From Chitinophaga pinensis (lineage in GTDB: Bacteria > Bacteroidota > Bacteroidia > NS11-12g > UBA9320): a stretch of DNA of 60,603 nt. Below the pieces are notes generated by a model. It ran no database searches. It saw only the letters and a list, made by a program, of their open reading frames with translations, and was not told the origin of the DNA. The DNA lies in contig CAMDSC010000014.1 of NCBI GenBank assembly GCA_945907065.1, positions 1 through 60,603 of the forward strand, written 5' to 3'. Below, piece after piece: positions 9,083 through 18,234 of the stretch. Each line of letters begins with the position of its first letter. Position 1 is the first letter of the stretch. The translations under genes were made by a program, and so were the position numbers.

Positions 9083-10543
9083 CTATTTCTCCGGAATCCT
9101 CTGCAACGTTTCCATAAAAAATGCCCAATACTTTTGTACCGAACTGATTTGAACCTTTTCATCTGGCGAATGAGCTCCACGTATGTTTGGTCCAAAAGAA
9201 ATCATTTCTATATCAGGATAATTACCCCCTAAAATCCCACATTCTAAGCCAGCGTGGCATGCACCGATTAGGGCATCTTCTTTATATAATTCTTTATAAA
9301 GGTTGCCCATTATTTTAACAATAGCTGCTTCAGGTTTTGGAGCCCAACCGGGGTAAGAACCTTTAAAATCAACCTTGGCTCCAATTAAATCAAACGTGGA
9401 TTTTAAGGCATTGGCCAAATCCATTTTTTCACTGTCCACCGAGCTGCGGGTAAGGCACTGAATAGAATATTCCCCTTCTTTTACCAACACACGGGCTAAA
9501 TTATTGGAGGTTTGTACCAAGTGCAAAATATCTGGACTCATGCGGTAAATGCCATTGGCACAAGCATAAAGGCTTTTTAACAATTTGCTTTGAAATCCTT
9601 TTTGTAATACCCTAAAAAATGTATCGCCATTCTCTATAGTTATGGTAAGATTAGGGTCGGTGGTATTGTGTTCGGCTTTAAGTTCAGCTTCCATGGTTTT
9701 TATAAACCAATCCAACGCTTTTTCTTCCTTTTCAGGAATTACAAATTCGGCCACCGATTCACGAGGAATGGCATTGCGCAAGCTACCGCCATCTATGCTG
9801 CCTATTTGTATTCCATATTTTTCGAACAAAGCCAATAAAACCCGGTTCATTATTTTATTGGCATTGCCACGGCCTTTGTAAATATCCATGCCTGAATGGC
9901 CTCCTGTTAATCCTTTTACATACAATCTATAGCCACTTGAATTGGGAGGAACGGCTTCATGAGTGTAACCTCCTGTGGCCGTAACATCCACTCCACCGGC
10001 ACAACCAATGGTTAGTTCATTATCGTCTTCAGTATCTAAGTTTAATAAAATATTACCATCCAATAATCCTCCTTTTAAATTTAATGCTCCCGTCATTCCG
10101 GTTTCTTCATCTATTGTAAACAAAGCTTCAATGGCAGGATGAGCAATGGTTGTGGATGCTAAAACCGTCATAATACTGGCTACTCCAATTCCATTATCAG
10201 CTCCCAATGTAGTTCCGTTGGCTTTTACATAATCACCATCCACAAGCATTTCTATTCCTTGGGTGTCAAAGTCAAAATCGGTACTTGCATTTTTTTGATG
10301 CACCATATCCAAATGGCTTTGCAATACTATGGTTTGTTTATTTTCCATGCCTTTGCTGGCCGGTTTTTTTATAATTACGTTTCCTATTTCATCCTGTATG
10401 GTAGGCAGGCCAAGTTTGTTTCCAAATTCAACCATAAACGCAATAATGCGTTCTTCTTTTTTGGACGGACGGGGAACAGAATTGATATCGGCAAAATGGT
10501 TCCACATTTCTTTAGGTGCTAGTTCACGAACTGTATTTGACAT
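9083..10543 (-). CDS. pepD: Aminoacyl-histidine dipeptidase (Xaa-His dipeptidase, M20 family)
   Basis: 486 residues, the usual length for PepD/carnosinase-like cytosolic peptidases, which cleave dipeptides such as carnosine with two zinc ions. Metal and catalytic residues are visible: H77 and D79 in QSHLDM, bridging D116 in LGADNGIG, E146-E147 in DEETG, D170 in LNLDTED, and H458 in GAHSPDE. The lid/dimerisation domain (about residues 190-390) contains GLTGGHSGMDI. No signal peptide is present. It is transcribed alone; the 342-bp gap upstream holds two hairpins. Confidence 0.95.
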   Translation of the reverse strand: MSNTVRELAPKEMWNHFADINSVPRPSKKEERIIAFMVEFGNKLGLPTIQDEIGNVIIKKPASKGMENKQTIVLQSHLDMVHQKNASTDFDFDTQGIEMLVDGDYVKANGTTLGADNGIGVASIMTVLASTTIAHPAIEALFTIDEETGMTGALNLKGGLLDGNILLNLDTEDDNELTIGCAGGVDVTATGGYTHEAVPPNSSGYRLYVKGLTGGHSGMDIYKGRGNANKIMNRVLLALFEKYGIQIGSIDGGSLRNAIPRESVAEFVIPEKEEKALDWFIKTMEAELKAEHNTTDPNLTITIENGDTFFRVLQKGFQSKLLKSLYACANGIYRMSPDILHLVQTSNNLARVLVKEGEYSIQCLTRSSVDSEKMDLANALKSTFDLIGAKVDFKGSYPGWAPKPEAAIVKIMGNLYKELYKEDALIGACHAGLECGILGGNYPDIEMISFGPNIRGAHSPDEKVQISSVQKYWAFFMETLQRIPEK

Positions 10544-10885
10544 GATAGTTTTGGTTTTAAAATTATTACTTCGGCAAAGGTATTTTATTTTGTGAGAGGC
10601 AGGAAATGATATTGGTTAGTTTAACCTCAAAATTTCATTTTAAAAATACTATGTTTAATTACATTAGGGGCTTTCAGCCCCTATAACCCTGACTAACTTT
10701 TTTTCTTGATAAAAAAGTTAGCAAAAAAATGCTCACCCGTTTATGTAAATTATTATGGTGTTCGCGAATGTTTTGGCATTTCAAGCCAAAAATATACTCC
10801 AACCGCACTAACTAAAACACGCCCGTATTTTTGGCAACCCACCGCACGGTAACCCGAAACTTCTGTATTATTGAGATTTTAGAAT
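10544..10885. other. 342-bp gene-free region with stacked hairpins
   Basis: The gap lies between the 3' end of the glycan operon and the 5' end of pepD, both on the minus strand. It holds a perfect 7-bp stem with a 3-nt loop (10666-10682, AGGGGCT/AGCCCCT), a perfect 11-bp stem (10693-10703 with 10711-10721, CTAACTTTTTT/AAAAAAGTTAG), a TTTTGGC/GCCAAAA pair around 10772-10793, and a GCCAAAAATA/TATTTTTGGC-like long pair around 10787-10845. No reading frame is evident. The hairpins may end the upstream operon's transcript; no clean stem plus T-run was found. Confidence 0.55.
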
Positions 10886-13411
10886 TTATTTCACATCAAA
10901 AAGTGATTTTATGATTAAGGAATTTTTGAAGTCTGAATTTTTAGGGGGTTCGCTTAGGTAAATTATTTTTTCTTCCCCAGGCAAAAGGTCAAAATAATTA
11001 TCACTTAGATTGGGATTGGTAGATAGTGATACATTTTTAGCCAAAAAATCTGATTTTATGCTGAAAGAATTTAAACTCAGATTGATGATAGCAAAGGTTG
11101 GTTTCAATAAAACCAGATTCTTTGGCTTTTCAAAATAAAATAAAGATTGGATAGATTCATTTTGAGAACCTTCGGTAAATTGAGCTGAAAGTAAATGGGT
11201 TCTAAATAAGGAAGTATTAAAATCCAATTTGTTAATACTATAAACCAATTGACTACTATTTGAAAGGAGATTTATGTTAAGTGTTTTGCTCCAATTTACG
11301 TTTCCATAAAAATCCATAAATTGAATTTTGAGAGTTCCATTTTTGTTTTTTAAAGCATCATTAATACAATAAACTTCTATGGTTGAATCTGCTTTATTGA
11401 ATGAAATTATAGTTTCACGATAACTCCTTTTAACCATATAATGGGCTGCTTTCCAGTTGTTGAAATAATCAACACTGCTCCATGAGGTAACAGGCCAACA
11501 ATCATTTAACTGCCAATACAAAGTACCCATGCAATAAGGTTTTGCTCTGCGATGGGCTTCAATAGCGGTTTTCATCCCATCGGCTTGTAGGCATTGAGAA
11601 ATATAAATATAATCTTCAAAATTTTTAGGAATTTTGTAATTCTGCTTCATATAAGTTTCAATGGTTTGATAACCACTTGGATGTTTTTGATGATTTTTTA
11701 CAGCTGCTGAATTAAAATTCAAATCATTTTCAGTTGCTATTTTTTTGAAGGTTGAATAATCTGGCATCCCTTGAAAACCATATTCGCTAACAAACCGGCC
11801 TACTTTTTTATTATAAGTTTCAAACGGTTCCAACCCCCACCAAACGCCCCAATAATGAACATCTCCTTGAATTAAACTTTCTTTCCGGCCCCAACCTATT
11901 GAAGCGGATGAAGGCCAATAATTTGAAGACCGAAGCGGATCAATCTCTTGGATATAATAGGGAAGAAGTTCTTCAAAAAAATGTTTGTAATTGGAATATA
12001 TTTCCAATGAATCTTTTTTTGAATAGTGATATTGTTTTTGCCAACCCCAATTGTTCCAGCCTTCATCTATTTCATTATTACCGCACCAAAGGGCCAAACT
12101 TGGGTGATTTTGTAGCCTCTTTATCTGGTCTTCAATTTCAAATTTTACAGTTCCACTTAAGGTGCTAACCGACGGATACATGGCGCAGGCAAACATAAAA
12201 TCTTGCCAAACCATAATTCCGTTTTTATCACATTCATAATAAAAATCATCATCACCATATACACCACCACCCCAAACTCGGAGCATATTCATATTGGCAT
12301 CTACAGCATTTTTTACAAGAGATTTATAATCATTTTTTGTAACCCGAGGCAAAAAATTATCGGGAGGAATCACGTTTGCACCCTTTATAAAAACAGGAAT
12401 TCCGTTCAGTTTAAAATAGAAACTTTTACCAATTGAGTCTTTATCCTGAATTAGTTCAATGGTTCTTATTCCAATTTCAATGGTTTTTGAATCCCAAACC
12501 GTGAAATAGCCATTTCCCAATTCAAATTTAAAACGATACATATTTGGCTCGCCCATGCCATTGCACCACCATTTCTTTGGGTTTTTAATTAAAAAAGTTG
12601 CATCAAAATCACATAACCCACTTCCCGAGAAAATTTTCAAATAATGGTCCTCACTCATATTTGGAGTTTCCAGAGTAATATCCAATTTTGCATCAATCAT
12701 ATATTGGTCTACCATTACTTCGCAATTCATGGTAATTTCAACTAAAGAGTCATTGATAAATTTTTGGGTATAATTGATGTGCTCAATTTTGGCTTTGTTC
12801 CAAAAATTGAGTTTTACATTTTTCCAAATTCCGCAGGTTACAAACCTTGGTCCCCAATCCCAACCATACTGATATTGCGCTTTTCGGGTAAAAATCCGTT
12901 CATCGCCAGGTAAGGTATATGCGAGTTTTTTTGATTCCGCAAATGCTTTCTTTTTAAAGGATTCAAAGAGGATAAAAATTTTATTGTTGCCTAATTTGAG
13001 ATACCTCTTTATTTCTACATTCCAGGTTCTGAACATATTGTCGGCATTCAGGATCAACGAATCGTTTATATAAACTTTGGCATAGGTATCCAAGCCGTAA
13101 AATTGCAATTCAATGTGTTGGTTTTTTAGTTCCTGAGCTGAAACAACAAAATTTGTCATGTATTCCCAATCCTCATTTTCAATCCATTGCAAATGCTTTT
13201 CATTCTCTCCAAAATAAGGATCAGAAATTATTTTATTAGCCAATAAATCGGTATGAACTGTTCCGGGAACGGTGGCTTTTAACCAAGATTTATCTCCCTT
13301 TTTTCTAAATTTCCAATCCAAATTATTAAGGCTTTTATCAGAAGTTTGAGAAAAAGAGCTAAGGCAATACATTGAAACCGAAATGAGTAAAAATAACCTT
13401 TCAATCCTCAT
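10886..13411 (-). CDS. Exported beta-mannosidase (GH2)
   Basis: 841 residues from the chosen start. The enzyme removes beta-linked mannose, such as the single beta-mannose of the N-glycan core. It has a jelly-roll N-domain (WKFRKKGDKSWLKATVPGTV), Ig-like domains and a TIM barrel with acid/base E447 in WCGNNEIDEGW and nucleophile E543 in FVSEYGFQGMP. The ATG at 13411 gives a good signal peptide (MRIERLFLLISVSMYCLSSFSQ) 4 nt after the cutC stop. An ATG at 13435 would add eight residues and overlap cutC by 20 bp, so it is less likely. It is last in the operon with cutC, glycosylasparaginase and GH20. Confidence 0.93.
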   Translation of the reverse strand: MRIERLFLLISVSMYCLSSFSQTSDKSLNNLDWKFRKKGDKSWLKATVPGTVHTDLLANKIISDPYFGENEKHLQWIENEDWEYMTNFVVSAQELKNQHIELQFYGLDTYAKVYINDSLILNADNMFRTWNVEIKRYLKLGNNKIFILFESFKKKAFAESKKLAYTLPGDERIFTRKAQYQYGWDWGPRFVTCGIWKNVKLNFWNKAKIEHINYTQKFINDSLVEITMNCEVMVDQYMIDAKLDITLETPNMSEDHYLKIFSGSGLCDFDATFLIKNPKKWWCNGMGEPNMYRFKFELGNGYFTVWDSKTIEIGIRTIELIQDKDSIGKSFYFKLNGIPVFIKGANVIPPDNFLPRVTKNDYKSLVKNAVDANMNMLRVWGGGVYGDDDFYYECDKNGIMVWQDFMFACAMYPSVSTLSGTVKFEIEDQIKRLQNHPSLALWCGNNEIDEGWNNWGWQKQYHYSKKDSLEIYSNYKHFFEELLPYYIQEIDPLRSSNYWPSSASIGWGRKESLIQGDVHYWGVWWGLEPFETYNKKVGRFVSEYGFQGMPDYSTFKKIATENDLNFNSAAVKNHQKHPSGYQTIETYMKQNYKIPKNFEDYIYISQCLQADGMKTAIEAHRRAKPYCMGTLYWQLNDCWPVTSWSSVDYFNNWKAAHYMVKRSYRETIISFNKADSTIEVYCINDALKNKNGTLKIQFMDFYGNVNWSKTLNINLLSNSSQLVYSINKLDFNTSLFRTHLLSAQFTEGSQNESIQSLFYFEKPKNLVLLKPTFAIINLSLNSFSIKSDFLAKNVSLSTNPNLSDNYFDLLPGEEKIIYLSEPPKNSDFKNSLIIKSLFDVK

Positions 13412-13415
13412 CCTA

Positions 13416-14093
13416 TTAATGTTTATAAATCTCAAATTTTAAAGCTTTTACTTCATTCTTATCTGCTGCTTCACCTTTATTTACGATAGCTGATGAATGA
13501 TAAAAAGGAGCATTGGTTTTATGAATAATCTCTGAAATGTTTAAGGAACGAACGCCACCTCCGGGCATAATATTAATGCGGTTACCTGCAATTTTTACCA
13601 AATCATTCAAAACACTCAACCCTGCAATTGCATTTTCAACAAGTCCTGATGTTAGAATGGTTTTAAAACCACATTTTATAACATTTTCCAAAGCTTTTTT
13701 GTAATCTTTGGTTCGGTCGAAAGCCCTATGAAACGTGCATGGAAACGGTGCTGCAAGATTTACCAATTCTGTATTTCTGGCTATATCAACTTCATTTTGA
13801 TTATCTAAAATTCCAAACACAAAACCATCAACTTTTAAGGATTTAAAATTTAAAATTTCAGTTTTCATTTGGTCAAATTCTGAGTTGGAATAAATGAAAT
13901 TTCCACCTCTTGGTCGTATCATTATATAAATTGGGTTGGATATTTTTTGCCGGGCAGTTTTAACAATTTCAGGCAATGGAGTGGTTCCTCCCGCTTCAAT
14001 ATCAGAACAAAGTTCCAATCGGTCAGCACCTGATTTTGCAGCTGTTAAAGCTGATTCTAAATTAAAACATGCTATTTCTAATTTTATATCCAT
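13416..14093 (-). CDS. cutC: CutC family TIM-barrel protein
   Basis: 225 residues, a single-domain cytoplasmic TIM barrel. Family motifs are all present: SGADRLELC, GGTTPLP, IMIRPRGG (R60, R62), TFHRAFD (H122, R123, D126), ILTSG and IMPGGGV (176-181). CutC is named for copper tolerance in E. coli, a role that later work has questioned. The conserved Arg/His/Asp set at the barrel mouth resembles sites for phosphorylated or anionic sugars more than copper sites (inference). It sits between the glycosylasparaginase (18 nt gap) and the beta-mannosidase (4 nt gap), which suggests that it works in the same glycan pathway. Confidence 0.93.
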   Translation of the reverse strand: MDIKLEIACFNLESALTAAKSGADRLELCSDIEAGGTTPLPEIVKTARQKISNPIYIMIRPRGGNFIYSNSEFDQMKTEILNFKSLKVDGFVFGILDNQNEVDIARNTELVNLAAPFPCTFHRAFDRTKDYKKALENVIKCGFKTILTSGLVENAIAGLSVLNDLVKIAGNRINIMPGGGVRSLNISEIIHKTNAPFYHSSAIVNKGEAADKNEVKALKFEIYKH

Positions 14094-14111
14094 TTGATGG
14101 ATGAATAAATT

Positions 14112-15101
14112 TTATTTTACAAAACTTTCAGCATCAAATAGTTTATTTCCGTCAGCATTATACTTGGCATAGTTAAATCCTTTTTGGATGGAATAGGCTC
14201 CTGTTTCCCCTTTTATATTTAATGCTAAAAATCCTACTTGGTAATCTTTTAAATCTTTTTTTCTAAGATTAATCAGTTTAACAATTCTTAATACAGCCTC
14301 TTCACAAGCTTTTTGTGGCGATTTTCCTTGTCGCATAAGTTCCACAACCAAATGAGACCCAACTATACGAATCACTTCTTCGCCAATCCCGGTAGCAGTG
14401 GCTGCCCCAATTTCATTATCGACGTATAATCCTGCTCCAATAATTGGTGAATCACCCACACGGCCATGCATTTTATAAGCCAATCCACTCGTGGTGCAAG
14501 CACCGGATAAATTGCCTGAAGCATCCATGGCTAGCATCCCAATAGTATCATGGTTTTCAATATTAATCACAGGATTGTATTGCGACTCTGTTAACCAATC
14601 TTTCCATTCTCGTTGCGATTCATCCGTTAATAAATTTTCTTTCATAAAGCCATTATTTAATGCAAACTGTAAAGCTCCATCCCCCACTAGCATTACATGA
14701 GGTGTTTTTTCCATAACCAATCTAGCTACCGAAATTGGGTGCATGATATGTTCTAAACAAGCCACCGAGCCAATGTTAAAAAATTCGTCCATAATGCAGG
14801 CATCTAAGGTTACCCTACCGTCTCTATCAGGCCTTCCGCCATATCCTACGCTTTGATTTGTAGGGTCAGCTTCTGTAATTTTCACTCCGGCTTCTACCGA
14901 ATCAAGAGCCCGTCCATTGTCCTTTAATACTTGCCAAGCGGCCTCATTGGCTTGCAATCCAAAATCCCAAGTGGATATAACTATAGGTTTTCCGGTTATT
15001 TTTTTAGGATCAATTTTATCGGCTTTGGACTTAAACGCACTTAATAATATTGCTGCCGAAGCTAAAGTGGTTGTTTTAATAAAGTTTTTTCTATTGGTCA
15101 T
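14112..15101 (-). CDS. N4-(beta-N-acetylglucosaminyl)-L-asparaginase (glycosylasparaginase)
   Basis: 329 residues. It cleaves the GlcNAc-Asn bond that remains after N-glycoproteins are degraded. It is an N-terminal nucleophile hydrolase made as a proenzyme: cleavage before T186 in NHDTIGMLAMD would release alpha and beta chains. Further motifs (GRVGDSPIIGAG, AATATGIGEE) match the enzyme known from Elizabethkingia. The start MTNRKNFIKTTTLASAAILLSAFKSKA is an export signal. It may be Tat-like, but the pair is not RR. It lies 11 nt after the hexosaminidase stop and 18 nt before cutC, so it is in the operon. Confidence 0.93.
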   Translation of the reverse strand: MTNRKNFIKTTTLASAAILLSAFKSKADKIDPKKITGKPIVISTWDFGLQANEAAWQVLKDNGRALDSVEAGVKITEADPTNQSVGYGGRPDRDGRVTLDACIMDEFFNIGSVACLEHIMHPISVARLVMEKTPHVMLVGDGALQFALNNGFMKENLLTDESQREWKDWLTESQYNPVINIENHDTIGMLAMDASGNLSGACTTSGLAYKMHGRVGDSPIIGAGLYVDNEIGAATATGIGEEVIRIVGSHLVVELMRQGKSPQKACEEAVLRIVKLINLRKKDLKDYQVGFLALNIKGETGAYSIQKGFNYAKYNADGNKLFDAESFVK

Positions 15102-15112
15102 TGTTCGTTTTT

Positions 15113-17398
15113 TTAATCAATTAATATTTCATCTATAAAAAGCCATGAATCAGAGCCTACTCCAGGATTTCCGTCTGCAATTTTTCCTGAATGAACAGCT
15201 ATAATTTTTACATACCTTGCATTTTGAGCAGTGAAATTAATTGTTACATTTCCTTTCATAGCTCTAATATCATCCCCTCCAACTACCCCTATAGTTATAA
15301 AACTTTTTCCATCCTCCGAAACCATTATTTCTAAACGTTTTGGATAATGAATCCAATTGGCAGGGTCTTTTAAAAAATTTAATTTAATTTGAGAAAAGGG
15401 TGTTAATTTTTGTAAGTCAATTGTGGCTTCTAAATTATTTATCCTAAATCCAAGCCAATCACTTTGTCGGCGAACAGAATCACCTCGAACACCATTTACC
15501 AAGGCAAATGGATTGCCAGATGAATATTTTTCACTGGCATTAAATTTTAGAGTAATTTTTTTTCCTGTTGATTTAGAGATATAGAAAGGTTGTTCAATCG
15601 TAGAACTTTTTTGTTTACCATTTTCAAAATAGGCCACCTTTACACGGGTATTTTTATCAATAATTAAAGGTGAGAAATAATTTGGAGAGTTTAAATTTAA
15701 AGGTTCGTCATCAAAACTATATTTAATTTTATTTACATCAAACGCTGTAGCTATATTTAATAGAATCCCTGAACCATCCTTATTTGGTGATACTTTGGTT
15801 GTGATTTGATAAATGGATTTGCTGTAATTAATTCCTTTATGATCCAGTAAATCGAAATGTTTGGTTAATCGTTTTTCAAAATCCTGATATTGTTTTGTAT
15901 TTGCTGTGCCCCATACCACTTCGGCCAAAGCCGCCATTCTTGGCAAGGCCATATATTCTACATTTTCAGGCAAGTTTATATATTCAGTCCAAACATTTCC
16001 TTGGGCACCAAGAATATATTTAGATTCATCTGCTGATAATTCTTTAGGCGTTGGTTGATAGGAATAAACCTTCTCCACCGTTGTAAAACCTCCAATGGCA
16101 ATGGGTTCATTTTTAGGTTCGCCTTGATAATGGTCGAAATAACAATGCGACCCCGGGCTCATCACCACAAAATGTTTTAGTTTTGCGGCTTCAATTCCTC
16201 CTTTGGTTCCCCGCCAGCTCATTACTGCTGCGTTTGGCGCCAAACCACCTTCCAATATTTCATCCCACCCAATTATTTTGCGGTTCTTTGAGTTTACAAA
16301 TTTCTCGAGCCGTGTGATAAAATAACTTTGTAGCTCATCCTCATCTTTTAATCCCTCACGCTTAATAACTGATTGACAATTTTTGCAAGTCTTCCATCGG
16401 GTTTTAGGGCATTCATCACCTCCAATATGAATGTATTGAGAAGGAAATAATTCAATAACTTCACTCAATATATCTTCTAAAAAAGTAAAGGTTTCTTCTT
16501 TAGGACAAAACACATCATCAAAAACACCCCAAGTGGTGGCCACTTCAAATGGACCTCCGGTACATGAAAATTCAGGATAGGCTGTAATTGCCGACATTGC
16601 GTGGCCCGGAAATTCTATTTCGGGCACAATTGTAATATGCCTTTCGGCGGCATAAGCCACAATTTCTTTAATATCGTCTTGAGTATAATAACCGCCATAA
16701 AGAAACGAATCAATCTTTTGTTCATTGTAATGTCCCACCATCGAACCCTTTCTCCATCCTCCAATATCAGTAAGTTTGGGATATTTTTTTATTTCAATTC
16801 TCCATCCTTGGTCATCCGTTAAATGCCAATGAAAGGTGTTCATTTTATACATGGCTAAATAATCAATGTATTTTTTTACAAACGCTTTTTGAAAAAAATG
16901 CCGGCTAACATCCAAATGCATCCCTCTCCAATTATATTTTGGAGCATCAATAATATTAACACAACCAACTTTTATTTCTTTATTTTTTTCTAAAGGCAAA
17001 AGTTGTAACAAAGTTTGAATGCCATAAAATAAACCGTTTGTTCCAGCTGCAGTTATTGAAATTCTATTGGGATTAATTAAAAGTTGATATGCTTCTTTAT
17101 CAAAAACGGTGGTATCAGGAATTGCTAACGACAAACTAATTATGGAAGCATCTTTAACATAATTTTCGGATATGGATAAATTAAAACCATAGTAATTTTG
17201 AATACATTCTTTTAAATATTTTGCTTCAAATGAGTTTTTATCAGCTAGTATTATTGTAGAATTATTTACTACAAATGAACCTTTTTCGAGGTTTATTGAT
17301 TTGGGTTTTGGAATTAAGGGTAAAACAATTTGGGCAGATTGAGCCAATAATTCAATTGCTGAAATGGCTATAAATATTAAAAGAAAAAAACGTTTCAT
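15113..17398 (-). CDS. Exported beta-N-acetylhexosaminidase (GH20) with C-terminal discoidin-like domain
   Basis: 761 residues from the ATG at 17398, chosen because it gives MKRFFLLIFIAISAIELLAQ as a signal peptide; the ATG at 17413 adds MIEKI. The N-terminal GH20b domain (about 30-155) precedes the catalytic barrel with GMHLDVSRHFF, FHWHLTDDQGWR and the HIGGDE motif, where D328 and E329 are the substrate-assisted catalytic pair. The last 150 residues resemble a chitobiase-C/F5-8 type C module (YVKIIAVHSG). It should remove terminal beta-GlcNAc or GalNAc. It is the first gene of the four-gene glycan operon. Confidence 0.95.
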   Translation of the reverse strand: MKRFFLLIFIAISAIELLAQSAQIVLPLIPKPKSINLEKGSFVVNNSTIILADKNSFEAKYLKECIQNYYGFNLSISENYVKDASIISLSLAIPDTTVFDKEAYQLLINPNRISITAAGTNGLFYGIQTLLQLLPLEKNKEIKVGCVNIIDAPKYNWRGMHLDVSRHFFQKAFVKKYIDYLAMYKMNTFHWHLTDDQGWRIEIKKYPKLTDIGGWRKGSMVGHYNEQKIDSFLYGGYYTQDDIKEIVAYAAERHITIVPEIEFPGHAMSAITAYPEFSCTGGPFEVATTWGVFDDVFCPKEETFTFLEDILSEVIELFPSQYIHIGGDECPKTRWKTCKNCQSVIKREGLKDEDELQSYFITRLEKFVNSKNRKIIGWDEILEGGLAPNAAVMSWRGTKGGIEAAKLKHFVVMSPGSHCYFDHYQGEPKNEPIAIGGFTTVEKVYSYQPTPKELSADESKYILGAQGNVWTEYINLPENVEYMALPRMAALAEVVWGTANTKQYQDFEKRLTKHFDLLDHKGINYSKSIYQITTKVSPNKDGSGILLNIATAFDVNKIKYSFDDEPLNLNSPNYFSPLIIDKNTRVKVAYFENGKQKSSTIEQPFYISKSTGKKITLKFNASEKYSSGNPFALVNGVRGDSVRRQSDWLGFRINNLEATIDLQKLTPFSQIKLNFLKDPANWIHYPKRLEIMVSEDGKSFITIGVVGGDDIRAMKGNVTINFTAQNARYVKIIAVHSGKIADGNPGVGSDSWLFIDEILID

Positions 17399-17720
17399 TA
17401 TTTTTTCAATCATACTATTTAATAAGTGAATATTGAAATGGTATTTTAAAGAAAATTATTTCCAACTTATATCATGAAAAAATGCATTGGTTAATAGGCA
17501 TTGTGTCAGTTTTCAACATATTGCCACTTAAAACTATATTTAACTGATGCTAATTTGTGCTAAAATATTTAATTAATTAGTAAGTATTTTAAATTATGAT
17601 TATACAAAAATTGAAATTTGGGTTAAAGCATCTGCGCTAACCGTTATCAATATTCATAATAGTGAAAGTTATAAAAAAATTGTTGCCGGTTTCAATTATC
17701 ATCCCAATTCACTTTTAAGA

Positions 17721-18230
17721 TTGCTTGCCCACAATTATAATACATTAGTGCATGGCGAGCCTCTACCATTTTTAAAAGGAAAGGAAGAGCTAATGGCCAT
17801 AACAAAATTAAAAAAGGGGAAATCCAAAATAGATGGAGAAGAATTATATAACCTTGTAAAAGTGTTAAAAGATATTTCTATATTTAATAAAACAGCAACG
17901 AATGATTTGATAGATCTTTGCTTATCGGCTGAGGCCAAAAATAATTCTGAGCCTGTTGAAAATACTTATACTGAATATCATAAAAATAATCCTACGTTAA
18001 TTATTAATGGGAAGATTACTGTAGAGTTTAGCCCTGAATGTTCATTAAATATTTTATCAAAAAATCATTTAAGTCCAAACATGTTTGGGGATAAAAAAAT
18101 AAGCAAAATAACACTTATCCCACCTTCAACAATTTATGAACTATCTCCTGTAAATCTTGCCAATTTGATTATTTCATCCGACTCAACATTGAATAGTTTG
18201 GTTTATGCAGACACTAGAGAATTGAATTAA
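17721..18230 (+). CDS. Hypothetical protein, probably 5'-truncated
   Basis: The frame beginning at a TTG (17721) codes for 169 residues. The same frame stays open back to 17577 without any ATG or GTG and reads like protein there too (for example IEIWVKASALTVIN and FNYHPNSLLRLLAHNYN), while the preceding stop is at 17574-17576. This suggests a gene that lost its 5' end, or a frameshift, because an ATG at 17596 lies in another frame that closes after 14 codons. I do not recognise a family. The C-terminal half (LIINGKITVEFSPECSLNIL) looks beta-rich. No signal or membrane segment is seen. Confidence 0.45.
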   Translation: MLAHNYNTLVHGEPLPFLKGKEELMAITKLKKGKSKIDGEELYNLVKVLKDISIFNKTATNDLIDLCLSAEAKNNSEPVENTYTEYHKNNPTLIINGKITVEFSPECSLNILSKNHLSPNMFGDKKISKITLIPPSTIYELSPVNLANLIISSDSTLNSLVYADTRELN

Positions 18231-18234
18231 TTCT

